DNA from: Phoronis australis
Taxonomy: Eukaryota > Phoronida > Phoronidae
DNA length: 59,962 nucleotides
Reading direction: 5' to 3'
Assembly (NCBI GenBank): GCA_002633005.1
Contig: NMRA01000188.1
Location: 482,921 to 542,882, forward strand
In this document: piece by piece, positions 1 through 22,879 of the stretch
Layout: each line of letters starts with the position of its first letter
Numbering within the stretch: the first letter of the stretch is position 1
Made by a program: the position numbers and the translations under genes
Notes under the pieces: generated by a model
The model's database searches: none
Told to the model about the DNA's origin: nothing
Seen by the model: the letters and a program-made list of their open reading frames with translations, nothing else

Positions 1-524
1 GTTTTCATATCCTTGCCTGATGTAACACCCCACACCGGGAGGCAATAATCTAGGTGAGTTCCACCTCCACTGTTCTCCGATTTAATGTTGCCAGGAAGGG
101 GTCTTGCCCCCCGCTTTGGCCGCAGAAAATAAATACTAAAATGACAAGGAAATAAATTTGGGCATGTAACATGTTAAATTTAATCGGAAGCATGTTCTTT
201 AATGTGTGTGTGTTGATTACAGAAATTACAGTTTTCCACATGAGAAAAGCTTTTAGATGTTTTTCGTAAACGTGTGCACTGATTCTACTAGTGTATGCCA
301 TTGTATACCCATGTGATCAAGGTTTCATTGAAGCACTTCAATAGTTTCTTTGTTGGGTTTACCCAGCTCGACACAGTGGGGTGCCTTTGAGACTTTAAAC
401 CTGGTTTTACTGAACCAGCTCCCTCATCTAGCAACCAGGCTTTCAGACTCTTAAATCATGTTGGTGAAATGCAAGTCAGGTCTAAAATTAGTCCAGGTTT
501 AGGAAGACCAGGTTTAAGTCTAAA
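1..524. other. No gene seen; short AACCTGG-type repeats
   Basis: No open frame here resembles a known protein. From about 390 to 530 several forms of a 'AAACCTGG/CCAGGTTT' word occur in both orientations. They lead into the foldback element that follows, so this is probably repeat flank. Confidence 0.4.
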
Positions 525-935
525 ACCTGGGCCCGGTCTCCAATCTTTTTACTCGAAATGGAACTCGAAATTAGGTTTGGCATTTTCTACTCTACTTTTG
601 GGCGAACTCAAGATAAGTGTCTATTATTCAATGCTCGAGTACACAATAACTTACGTAGATAATTTATTGCCCTTAGTTCACAGTTTGTAAACCCAATATT
701 AAAGCAATAAGTTCCAGTTTGAACTCGAAATTTCGAGTTTTTATTCGAGTTTGTAGCACGAATATAAGGGTCTTTAAGGGCAAACTTGAACTAGAAATTC
801 CTATGCATAAACTATGATGTATTCGAGCACAGTCTGATAACCAATTATCTTAAGTTCGCACAAAAGGAGCAGAGAAATTGCCAAAAATAGTTTCGAGTTC
901 ATTTCGAGTACAAAGATTTGAGACCGGACCCTGGT
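525..935. mobile_element. Foldback (long inverted repeat) element
   Basis: The two ends are imperfect reverse complements over roughly 100 bases. The left arm (about 530-625) runs CCGGTCTC.. then 'ACTCGAAATGGAACTCGAAA'. The right arm (about 840-935), read on the minus strand, runs CCGGTCTCAAATC.. then 'ACTCGAAATGAACTCGAAAC'. Both arms then continue through a shared 'GCGAACT(C/T)AAGATAA'. There is no coding capacity between the arms, so this looks like a non-autonomous foldback or MITE-like element. The exact ends and any target-site duplication are not resolved. Confidence 0.6.
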
Positions 936-1149
936 TTTGTTAAACCACCTTTATGAAATCGGCTGCTAGTGTTCTAGCCACCATGTGAACCGGGCATTAG
1001 CTCTGGTATGTGAACCGAGTATTAACCCTAGCATGTGAACCGGAATAAGGAATTCGTCCTCTGTTCATGAAAAGTTCAAGAAAATATAACATGGTCAGTA
1101 TTTTTGTAAACTACGTAACATGATTAGCATTCCAAGGCAGTGTCACCCA

Positions 1150-1383
1150 GAGGCGGATCTACAGGGGGGGGGGTTCAGGGGGTTTAAACCCCCCCTCGGG
1201 ACAGGATCAAAAATAAAAACTGGAAAAAATCGCCAGAAAAACGAAATTAGCTACTAAAAATCCCAAAAAATCTCACACGGGAGGAGGGAAACCCTCTCGC
1301 GACCTTCCTTCTCCTCGGCGCTACGCGCCTCGGATTCTCTCGAATCCTAAACCCCCCCCTTACTGAAATCGTAGATCTGCCAC
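1150..1383. mobile_element. 234-bp MITE with TIRs and 9-bp TSD
   Basis: The left end GAGGCGGATCTAC (1150-1162) and the right end GTAGATCTGCCAC (1371-1383) are reverse complements at 11 of 13 positions. The element is flanked by perfect 9-base direct repeats TGTCACCCA (1141-1149 and 1384-1392), which is what a target-site duplication looks like. Just inside the ends are a G-run (about 1164-1173) and a C-run (about 1351-1359). There is no ORF, so it is non-autonomous. A 9-bp duplication is typical of Mutator-like elements; the superfamily is inferred only. Confidence 0.75.
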
Positions 1384-1392
1384 TGTCACCCA

Positions 1393-2320
1393 CACGTACC
1401 AGTCGAGATTGGCCAACTCGACAGGCTCACTAATCACCAGCCTTGAAATCCGCGAGCAATCTTCAAAAAATTTTGAACCATCCAGTTGTGGACAATTACA
1501 TCGATTTGGACACAGCAAGCTGCTGATATTAATGTTCGTTCTTGGCTTCGTCCGCACTCTGTGACTGGCGGGGACAGCCTGCAGTTTTGCTTCTCATTGT
1601 TATACGGTGGGTAATTTAATGGGCAATTGCCAAGACTTATAAAACAGCTAACAACAGTTGTCACCGGCACGAGATCTATAGCTTAAGTTTTTGCGTACAG
1701 TGACTTACGCAATCTTAAGTAAATTCTTCATTGTGTAACGAGCACTTGTGTCATAAAAAGAATCCAACGTTGACACCCCCACCGTTCTAGTTTGATTAAC
1801 TCGATCGGTTTGCGTACCACAGAATGTGCCTCAAAGATCAAAGACACCATGCAGATATAGCCAATTACATCGCCTCAGCCTGCTGATATGTTATCGTTCT
1901 CTATGATCAGATCCACAGGGTCGACAGTGGTATTTTTAGATTATCGTTTTGAAAGTTTTTAGAAAGTTTTTTAGATAGAATATTTGAATAGTTCGTGAAC
2001 TGCACACGATTAAACTTTTGAATTTTGGAAATCCCGCGACAAGAAATGTGACTTTTACAACTCAAAACGTTTGTGGAATGTTGCCATATCATGTTCCTCA
2101 CTAATTCTGGTGGGTGCAGTATAATTGGGCCAGTTACCAAACCACTAGGCACTATTTGGGTTTTGAGGTAGCCAAGTGTCATCGTACATCCATAGATCCG
2201 TCCATTAGCAGAATTAGGCGCTGTGCCAAGGCAACATATTCTGGATCAGCTTGAGTCAAAACAGACACCACTTCACAAGGACACAGTTCGATCTTCAGTG
2301 GATAGATATTCAAACAGGGT
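1393..2320. other. Intergenic, no supported gene
   Basis: Only short open frames occur here on either strand, and none resembles a known protein. No tandem repeat or clear inverted-repeat element was seen. Confidence 0.35.
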
Positions 2321-2328
2321 ACAGGCTT

Positions 2329-2358
2329 CCCCCCGTGCCCCCCATCCCCCCTCCCCCC
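2329..2358 (-). other. G-quadruplex-capable tract
   Basis: Four runs of six C on the plus strand (2329-2334, 2338-2343, 2346-2351, 2353-2358) are separated by 3, 2 and 1 bases. The minus strand therefore has four G6 runs with very short loops, a strong intramolecular G-quadruplex pattern. The plus strand could form an i-motif. No gene is placed around it. Confidence 0.65.
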
Positions 2359-3169
2359 GCGAGCACCGATCGGCGCCAGGGGTTTGGTGACGGGGCTGCT
2401 GAAAACAGGTGTCCTTTTTCTTACTTTTGCTGATCGAAGGCAAAATACTAATCTACTAATGTAGATTATCTATTCTTGCATTTGTTTTCGTGATCAGATA
2501 ACTGTATTGGATAAAGAGCTGCAGCAAACAGATTGAGCCAGCAGAAGGCGTTGCCAATTGACCACGCCTTCTGTCTTAAGACAGCGAACTAAGGCTTTAG
2601 ATTTGCTTCAATTAACGAGTAGACGTTTTGCCTTGCAGGGGAGGTCGTTTTGCCTCTGACGTGAACATAGCTTAATTGTTACTACCAACCAGCGAGATGC
2701 CCAGTAGCCACAAATGTAGGACTACGTGGTCATTGCCATTGCCATTGCCACCGATTGTTCCCCATCAATGTCGCACCACCCCTCCCCGAAGGGTAGTCAC
2801 TGATTTTATGGGCTCGCCAACTACGCCATCGACTGCTAAATATGCCCCGGTTTAAGCTTACAGAATTTGAGTTCGGGTAAGGCTGAGTTAAGTGCTTTAT
2901 GCATCTTCTGCTTGTTTCTGCTGCTGGTTCAATGCTGACACAAAATGTTTAAGTTGGTGATTTTAATTAATCTCAAATTTTCAATAATCAGTGGATATGC
3001 CGTCGTTGATATCAGTTTTTCCAAATGATCTCGTACACGTTATTGCTAATATTACTTTAATAAAAACAAAAACAGTTTTAAATCGTGACATGTTTTAAGG
3101 GAACCGTCCCATAAACGTTTATTCTCAAATAATCGTCTCAGGACTGCATACAAAGAAAATCAGTACAGA

Positions 3170-3840
3170 GTTACTCCTTGGTTACAACAAAAGCAGTTTT
3201 GGAATCATTAGTTGTCAAGCCAGAAGTATTTGCATGGTAGTCCAATACCTTCATCGTCTTTGCCAAGGAGCCCAGAGAACCGTCTAAAACAAATGTTGTA
3301 TCGTCCGAATACTGAGTGATTTTATACTATGTGCCTTTATATTTTTACTGCGTTTTACAGCAATTGACATTTCATAGAGGATCACCCTGTCTACAACCTC
3401 TTTGTAGAGGATAGGTCTCGGACAGAAAGCCGGCCGCGTGCGACTGGGTTATTCTAAAATGTATATCGATTGCCTGAAGGATACATTAAAATTAAACAAC
3501 TTTAAAACTTCATAAATGAAATCCTATGATTAGCTATCAAAGGCTTTTTCAAAATCAAATTGCAGAAGGAGTCCTCAGTGGATTTGACGGTTTTCAGTAC
3601 AGTTGATGATGCCATATAAAAGTCGTGTACATACACCATTGTGTTTGCCCTTAATAAAACCATTTTGATCACTAGATGTATAAGCATTTATAAATCTCTT
3701 TAGCTTGTTTGCAATGCATCTAGCAGTTAGTTTATAGCCTGAATATAACAATGTAATAGGTTTCCACTTTGTCAGGAACTGTTCCGGTTTATCAAGTTTT
3801 GGTATACCTGTTATACTACCATTTTTTGAGTTTCTCGGAA
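3170..3840 (-). pseudogene. Decayed LINE reverse-transcriptase fragment
   Basis: Translation of the minus strand gives a broken non-LTR reverse transcriptase in the correct motif order. Near 3766 there is 'WKPITLLYSGYK' (finger region, usually WRPISLLN.DYK). Then come 'SSDQNGFIKGK' (about 3680-3640), 'FDFEKAFDS' (about 3555-3532, catalytic Asp motif A), 'GCRQGDPL' (about 3400) and 'QYSDDTTFVLDG' (about 3318-3283, the catalytic YxDD box). In-frame stops and frameshifts separate the pieces. The motif style fits the L1/Tx1 type. There is no endonuclease and no intact ORF, so it is a dead copy. The clade is inferred. Confidence 0.85.
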
Positions 3841-4612
3841 ATTAGTCAGGTAGGAGCGAAAAACAGATGGTACACTTGCTTTCTCATGCAGTCAGAAGCA
3901 GCCGACTAGTTACTGCTGCACACGTCAACAGGTGATTTTTGTTTACTTTTGATGGAACAGTCGGCCCAAGTAAGGTTAAGCAACTTTTAATACTTAATTT
4001 TATACTGAGCTTGTCAGACAATATCATCACAGTATTAAAATCTATACATTTGTTTTACTCAGATTTATTTTTGTCTCAGAATTACAACAAAGTTACAACT
4101 TGCATGGAAAATCACGAAATCCAAAATAAATAACCTGAACACAGACCTGTGTTCACCAACAAGAGACAATGTCTTGAGGAAAAAATGACCATACTGCGGT
4201 TTCAACTTACCGGCATGATAACACCGCCAACCTCCCTTTAGGTAGTTAAAAGGTGGAGAAATTGAGGTCGAGAGGTTTTCCGTATACCAAACATAATACA
4301 AGAAAAATGACATCACGCAAAACTACGCAAAATTACGGGAGTGGGCGAGTGCAACAAAGATCTTGCAAGATTTTCCATTTTTCACAGATAAGTACAAGTA
4401 GCAAGTACCAAGTAAATACTTAATTGTTTTTGAAATCTATACCATGGCAAAAGTTCCAAGACAATGTTTTGAGAAACTGCCCGAATTGACAATGTTAAAA
4501 GCTCCTCAAAAATTATGATCAGGTCAATTTTGGCAATTATTTCCGTCCGACTTTGGCAAGATCGTTAGGACGTGAGTCAGTTCATTACAAACAAAAAATA
4601 CAGTTCAAGTGG

Positions 4613-5372
4613 GCTGATTTCATTTGTGGTGCATCAGACGTGCGCAGGCCTCATAGTTGGGCCCATTGCTCAAAACACCTGAGCTAAAAACACGAGAGCC
4701 CCCTTATGGTTCTTCCTGAAGGAAGATTTCAAGTCTGCCCGTCTCCTTTAAGAAAACGAACAGACTCTTTCATTTGTTGCCATGCACTGTATGTTGTAGG
4801 CATGTAACAGTGCCAGCCAGTAGGGTGCTCCTTAGCCTATAAAAAACGAAGGAATAAAATTGTTTTAGTAGTTTAAGGCTATGTATGAACTAATCCACAA
4901 GTTAGTGTATTTAATAACTAAATATCAACAAAATTTAAGATTTTAACTCTGACAGTAAAAGCACATAATTTCTGAAAATGAAACACCTATACAATTTGAT
5001 TGATGACTTAACAATCAGTCAACTCCAACTAATTGGACCACAGGACAACTCTTTTTAGTAAAATTTAGTAAAAAAGAGAAGTACATTAATAGCAAAACAA
5101 CAGTATCAATAAAATGGCTAAATTTTGTTAAATATCAGTATTCAAAATAAAAACCCTAAAACGCTGTTGTAGTTTTTGATGGACTTCATACAAAAATAGA
5201 AAGTCTGTCCATTTTCTTAAAGCTAAAAGGACACAGGCAGACTAGTAAACTTCCCTCATTAAGAACCTGTTTATCGAGAATGGGCTCTCATGTTTTTAGC
5301 TCAGGTGTTCAGTGCAATGGGCCCAACCATGAGGTCTTCGCACGTCTGATGCACCGAAATGACATCAGACCA
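4613..5372. mobile_element. ~760-bp element with long imperfect TIRs
   Basis: The sequence at about 4630-4785 (GTGCATCAGACGTGCG.. GGGCCCATTGC.. GAGCTAAAAACA..) recurs as its reverse complement at about 5185-5353. The arms are about 150 bases with small indels. The AT-rich centre has no coding potential. A related terminus occurs near 23800-23860 (GAGACGTGCGCAGGCCTCAT), so this is a dispersed non-autonomous family. Confidence 0.65.
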
Positions 5373-6089
5373 GCTGCACGCTTTTTTACAAAAAAACAAC
5401 ATGTTTGGAATCCTAACAGTGTCTTCGAGAACTGTGCATAAAGCACAGTATTTGAAAGTTTGATTGAATCCAAAAACCCATTTCTTATATATTATAATCC
5501 GAAGATGGTCAAATTTGTAAGTAGAGATCAACTGTTATTCAATTAAGACACTTCCACCTTCTCTCAAAAAGTCAATATTGCGGTTCAAGAGTTATTGACA
5601 TACAATTTAGCAAATTTTATAAGGAATTTTCAAACTCATTGTCACCTTTTGAGGGCTGGTGATGTTTACAGAGCATGGTGTAGCTTCAACGATTCCTCAG
5701 TCACATGGTCCTAGTTACAGACTAAAGCAGAGTATGGTATCACACCTGACAGACATTGACATTCACAGGGTGAACATACAGAACCATTTGCTATTTTGCT
5801 ATGATGACAAACCATAGGCAACTGAATGAATGTTCACATCTTGAATCAGTTGTAGGTTTACAACTTCACTGAATGTGATAAGGCCCCTATTTGTCATATT
5901 ACAGTCAAAACAAGGCAATTATAAACAGAAAGATATTGCATATGTACTTTAAAAACTGAACCAGTGGTAGAAAGACAAATGGCATTTCAAAACATCTCAT
6001 GTCTGTTATAAAGTTATCAAACATTCATGATTTCAGAACATAAAGCACAGGTCATGACTGCAGACTTCTACACAACTTTGACTTTGCTA

Positions 6090-6155
6090 TGAGTGACCTT
6101 TGACATGATTGCTATAAGTGACCTTTGACATTGCTACGAGTGACCTTTGACACCA
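6090..6155 (-). repeat. Three tandem DR1-like words after ABHD18 stop
   Basis: TGACCTTTGACAT occurs at 6094-6106 and 6119-6131, and TGACCTTTGACAC at 6141-6153. On the minus strand the word reads ATGTCAAAGGTCA, one base away from a direct repeat of AGGTCA spaced by one. The spacing is about 25 and 22 bases. The words lie 10-70 bases past the ABHD18 stop codon, hence probably in its 3' UTR. They may be no more than a small tandem repeat. Confidence 0.5.
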
Positions 6156-6162
6156 CCAATCA

Positions 6163-19116
<12,954 letters not shown>

Positions 19117-19169
19117 TTTTCAGCTGAAAGATTAAAACAACAAACTTTGAATAACTGAGTTAAGCCATT

Positions 19170-19880
19170 ATCGAGATTTTAGTACTCCATTTTTTTTACC
19201 AACATCAGTCCAAAGCTGTATATTTATAGTTAGCAAGCCAGCTAACGTATGAAAACTATAATCAAAATACAGTTAGGAACCACTGTGCACATATCTCACA
19301 CTGACCTCGAAATCTCATGCCTTTGGGTAGCTCTGCTCGTCACCTTGTCATGAAACTTATATCAACATATAAGCAGGGGCACATGCAAAATCTGGGAGTC
19401 AAGCAGCATTCACATTGCCCATCACAGCCATTTAAGTAAAAAGAAATTAAGAACTGTTATTTTACAGCATTGCAATAAAGAAAACTCTTCAGTACGCTCA
19501 TGACATGCAAACGTGCCATTCGTTAATTTTTTGTAACATCTTTCAGGAGATGTTGACAGCTTCGTTGAAGATAAGTTCGAGCTGAAATTCGATTTGCTGG
19601 AATTAAAAGTACTAAAAACTTATATCGAAGTGAAACCAGTTCAAATTATTTGTTGTTCCATGCACACATCCCAGCCATGCACACATCCCAGCCATGCACA
19701 CATCCCAGTGGAAGAAGTTGTTTGAAGTAGGCAAAATAGGAAACTGGCCAATAGGTAACGTTCTACTTCTATTTTTAACACTGCGTATAGCAGGCGGTAT
19801 GCCATCATATCCCCTGGCATGCACAGTGTAAAAATGGCCAATTACTGATTTTGGGAATTGGACAAGAACAATTTTGGTAA
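19170..19880 (+). repeat. Dispersed ~0.8-kb repeat, copy A
   Basis: It shares ordered blocks with copy B (20.0-20.83 kb) and, inverted, with 54.45-55.17 kb. The blocks are 'AAAGCTGTATATTTA', 'ATCAAAATACAG(T/C)TAGG', 'GTAG(C/T)TCTGCTCGTCA', 'GCAAAATCTGGGA(G/A)TCAA', 'GAAGTGAAACCA' and 'AACTGGCCAATAGGT'. No open frame is maintained between copies, so it is a non-coding mobile repeat. Confidence 0.7.
19658..19708. repeat. 17-bp perfect triplicate
   Basis: CCATGCACACATCCCAG occurs three times head to tail inside dispersed repeat copy A. Confidence 0.95.
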
Positions 19881-19999
19881 CGGGAGTATTTCTGCGAGTT
19901 GGAAGGAAATAAATGCACCGACGGCCTCCTCAGGTGTCCCTCTATATGCAAAAGGTATTTATAACAATGTGACTTTGATGTTTTAGTCAGTGTGAGGTA

Positions 20000-20830
20000 T
20001 AATTTGCCAAAAAGCTTCCGGCGTATGAAGCTCCTAAAGGCGCTCCACTGTCTCTACAGTCTAGTCAGCATGAGACGGTTGTCACTGTTCAGTAGCAGCA
20101 CTAGCCAGCCAGCTAGCTGTATGAAGACTATCATCAAAATACAGCTAGGTACCACTGTGTGTTTTTCTTCCATAGACCCCGAAATTGCACACAGCCTGGG
20201 TAGTTCTGCTCGTCAACTCGCCGTGACACCTGTATCAACATGTAGAGCTAAAGACCGGATGGGGTGCATGCAAAATCTGGGAATCAACCGAAACTCACCT
20301 TGCACGTTACAACCGTTTAAGCGAAAAACAATGCAGTAAACATCATTTTCTAGCGTCATTCTCGACCTTTTGTATCAATGAAAAGTGTGTTGTCGTTTTG
20401 AAAACAGTATACTCGTGTCACGTGCATGCGCCATTTCCTAAATTTTTGCGACAACTTCGCAGCGGCAAAATTTGTTCTGAAATTCGGTTTTTCGGAATTG
20501 AAATTTTAAAACTTATAATGAAGTGAAACCATTTCCAATAATTTGTTGTGACGTGTGCATAACCTCATGAAAGAACAACAGTTGATTGAAGAATCGGGGA
20601 ATAAAGAAACTGGCCAATAGGTGATGCAAAATTTCATGGTGCTGAAGCTGAAAGCCGACGCAGATCGCTCCACAACTTTAGCAGTAGAATAACAGTAGAA
20701 CGCCATATTTTCCAACACCGATAAATAAGTTTACTCAAGGAAGACTGTAGTTTTTAATGACACTAATTTTGTGTCAGATTTTATCTTGCCATTTTTTACT
20801 CACATCGGCAAAAAGCTGTATATTTAGTAT
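20000..20830 (+). repeat. Dispersed ~0.8-kb repeat, copy B
   Basis: It has the same block order as copy A and is placed directly after it in the same orientation. It then extends through 'AAACTGGCCAATAGGTGATG', 'CTGAAAGCCGACGCA' and 'AATTTTGTGTCAGATTTTAT'. These last blocks recur on the other strand at 52.94-53.2 and 54.47-54.7 kb. Confidence 0.7.
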
Positions 20831-21077
20831 GCAGCTTTGTACCAAGGTCTATATAATAATTAACTTATAAAGTATACACCGGTGACCTAAAGTCGTGAAT
20901 ATAAGCATAATAAGCACTTGATTGTCATACTACCCAATGTCCGTTTGCAACTGCTCATGTGATGTCATGGACATATATCAGCCTTCACAACTATACGTGT
21001 TTTGACAATCTGAATCCTTGTTTGTATCCGTAAGCAGAGTTTTAAAACAGTCGCTGATATCGCCGGCCATTTTGAAT

Positions 21078-21646
21078 GAGGCCCTAAAGTCGTGAACGTT
21101 TCATTTAGACGGAAATGCACGAAGTATGACCACACAAGTCAACTACAGTGCTTACAGTTACTCTAGATGACATAAAAGTACATTGCATTGTTTATTGATT
21201 CAGTTTCAATTGAAATAAACTGTTATATGTTTTCCACCCAACTTTGATGTGCACAGACGTGCTCACGTAAAATGCTAAGAACCCAGCATCAATTATCGCT
21301 CTGTATTTTATTGTTTTGGCCTTACAAAACTTGATCGACCCTGGGACATTTTGATACAGTGTTCAAGCTATCCCTGGACCGCGTATTTGAGTAAATCTGA
21401 ACGATAAATATTTTCGAAAATATATCCCAAAAATGCACAAAAAAGTGAATTAGTGAAATATGCTGTTTTTAAGATACATTTGAAAAAAGAAGCCACTCAC
21501 TCACTCTTTGTTATCATATTGTGAATACGAACACGTTCGGGTATTCGTTTGACGTTCGTAAGCAGACGAACGCTGGAAACTTCAACGCCAGATGTCGCAG
21601 GACCGCGCAGAAGAGGAAATAAGATCGTTCACGACTTTAGGGCCTC
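21078..21646. mobile_element. 569-bp element with perfect 21-bp TIRs
   Basis: The sequence starting GAGGCCCTAAAGTCGTGAAC at 21078 and ending at 21098 recurs as its exact reverse complement at 21626-21646. A related left end (GTGACCTAAAGTCGTGAATA) sits at about 20882, so a second, partly overlapping copy may be present. There is no ORF of note. The target-site duplication is not obvious. Confidence 0.75.
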
Positions 21647-22009
21647 TGACGGTATAGAATTAGAATAGCTAGTTACTGCTAGTAGCACATGCGTCTTCTG
21701 CTCAATGTCAGAAGGGCCTACATTTTTATCTGTAGTCTTGTGCTGTTATTTTCCACTTTCAAAACATATACGCCAAAAATCTCCTGATCCAGCGAATTTA
21801 AGAACCCATTGGCGCATTCGTGTATTTTTCATTTTTGCCATTGACTGATCACTCGTCCCTGCCGGGCCTGCGCACTCGCGACCTTGACTTGACGCTTGGG
21901 TGCACTTATAATGGAAAGTCATGACCTATGATCGCGAAGCGTCAGAAGAAGTGAACGTGGACTACACCGAAACTGTCATACACCAGCTCACTTAGCAATT
22001 ACAAGGGAT

Positions 22010-22640
22010 TAATAATTACCTTCCGAATCAACGGTATTAAACTCCAAACTTCGCGGAAGAAATCTAAGTTTCACCGATTGCTTAATTTCTCCTCATCGTC
22101 GAAAGAGCGCTTTCCACACAGCGGCCTCTTGTGGACAAAATGAAAGACTTCTACTTGTGTGTTATTTGACCGTTCTCCAGATTATTCCGCAGAGTAATTC
22201 CTATGTCCTAACTTAAGTAAACAGTCATTTACATTTAAGAATTATTGCTTTGGTAACCTTTATCAGAGCAATTAAATCATTTTTGACACAGGAGTACAAG
22301 ACTGGAATGGTGGTTGATTCACCAGTGTGGCGGCTAACTCAAGGCGCGCAGCGGGCCCGCGCAAGCCGCCGGGGGCATGCCATTTCAGTAGCCCGGGGTG
22401 TAGCTGGTGTTGTGAATGTTGGTTTGTGTGGTCTTGTCTTTCGTGTTGTCTTGTGTGTTCGTGTTCATCCGTGGGTTTCCGTCAGTGGCCGGATGTTGTA
22501 AGTTCTAGTTTTGTCACGTGACTGGGGAATCAAGAGCTCTCTGTTCGTGTGGCACTGCTGCACGCAGGACGTCTGCGTTTGTGGGTCTTCAACTCAAGCG
22601 TGTATTCAAGCTTTCATATGAGTAAAGGTAAGCTGCACGA
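22010..22640. promoter_or_regulatory. CpG-containing promoter-like stretch
   Basis: This part is richer in GC and CpG than its surroundings (for example 22330-22400) and contains a CACGTG E-box at 22516. On the minus strand a donor-like CGGAAG|GTAATT occurs near 22014, which could end a non-coding first exon of ABHD18. On the plus strand AAAG|GTAAGC near 22627 could end an exon of a divergent transcript. Both are inference; no coding frame supports either. Confidence 0.3.
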
Positions 22641-22759
22641 GAACCTGTGTATCGAGCCACAACACTGGGCTCATGACGGCGACATCCCATTGCTCCCAAC
22701 TTGTTCGATTCTATAATCTAACAACAAGTTGGGACTGAAGTTTACCCGCGTAGCCAATA

Positions 22760-22870
22760 TCTTACACGACTCAGTGGTTTCCATTCTGGCATTTATGCCG
22801 GCCGGGTTGGAGGGCCTGCGCTCTTTGTTCGAATCTCCGATGAGATCGGATCAGCCTGACTGGGCTGGGC
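22760..22870 (+). repeat. Possible tRNA-derived SINE fragment
   Basis: 'GACTCAGTGGTT' near 22768 resembles a tRNA A box and 'TGTTCGAATCTCC' near 22828 resembles a B box. The interval is longer than in a tRNA, and no cloverleaf closes. Weaker tRNA-like words occur near 25130 (GGGTTTGAGTCCC) and 26560 (GGCGTGTAGTGGTTAAG). Confidence 0.35.
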
Positions 22871-22879
22871 TGATAAAAA

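Noticed and set aside
22250-22501. 83-residue plus-strand frame in CpG-rich DNA
   Set aside because: No homology is evident and GC-rich promoter-like sequence often stays open by chance.
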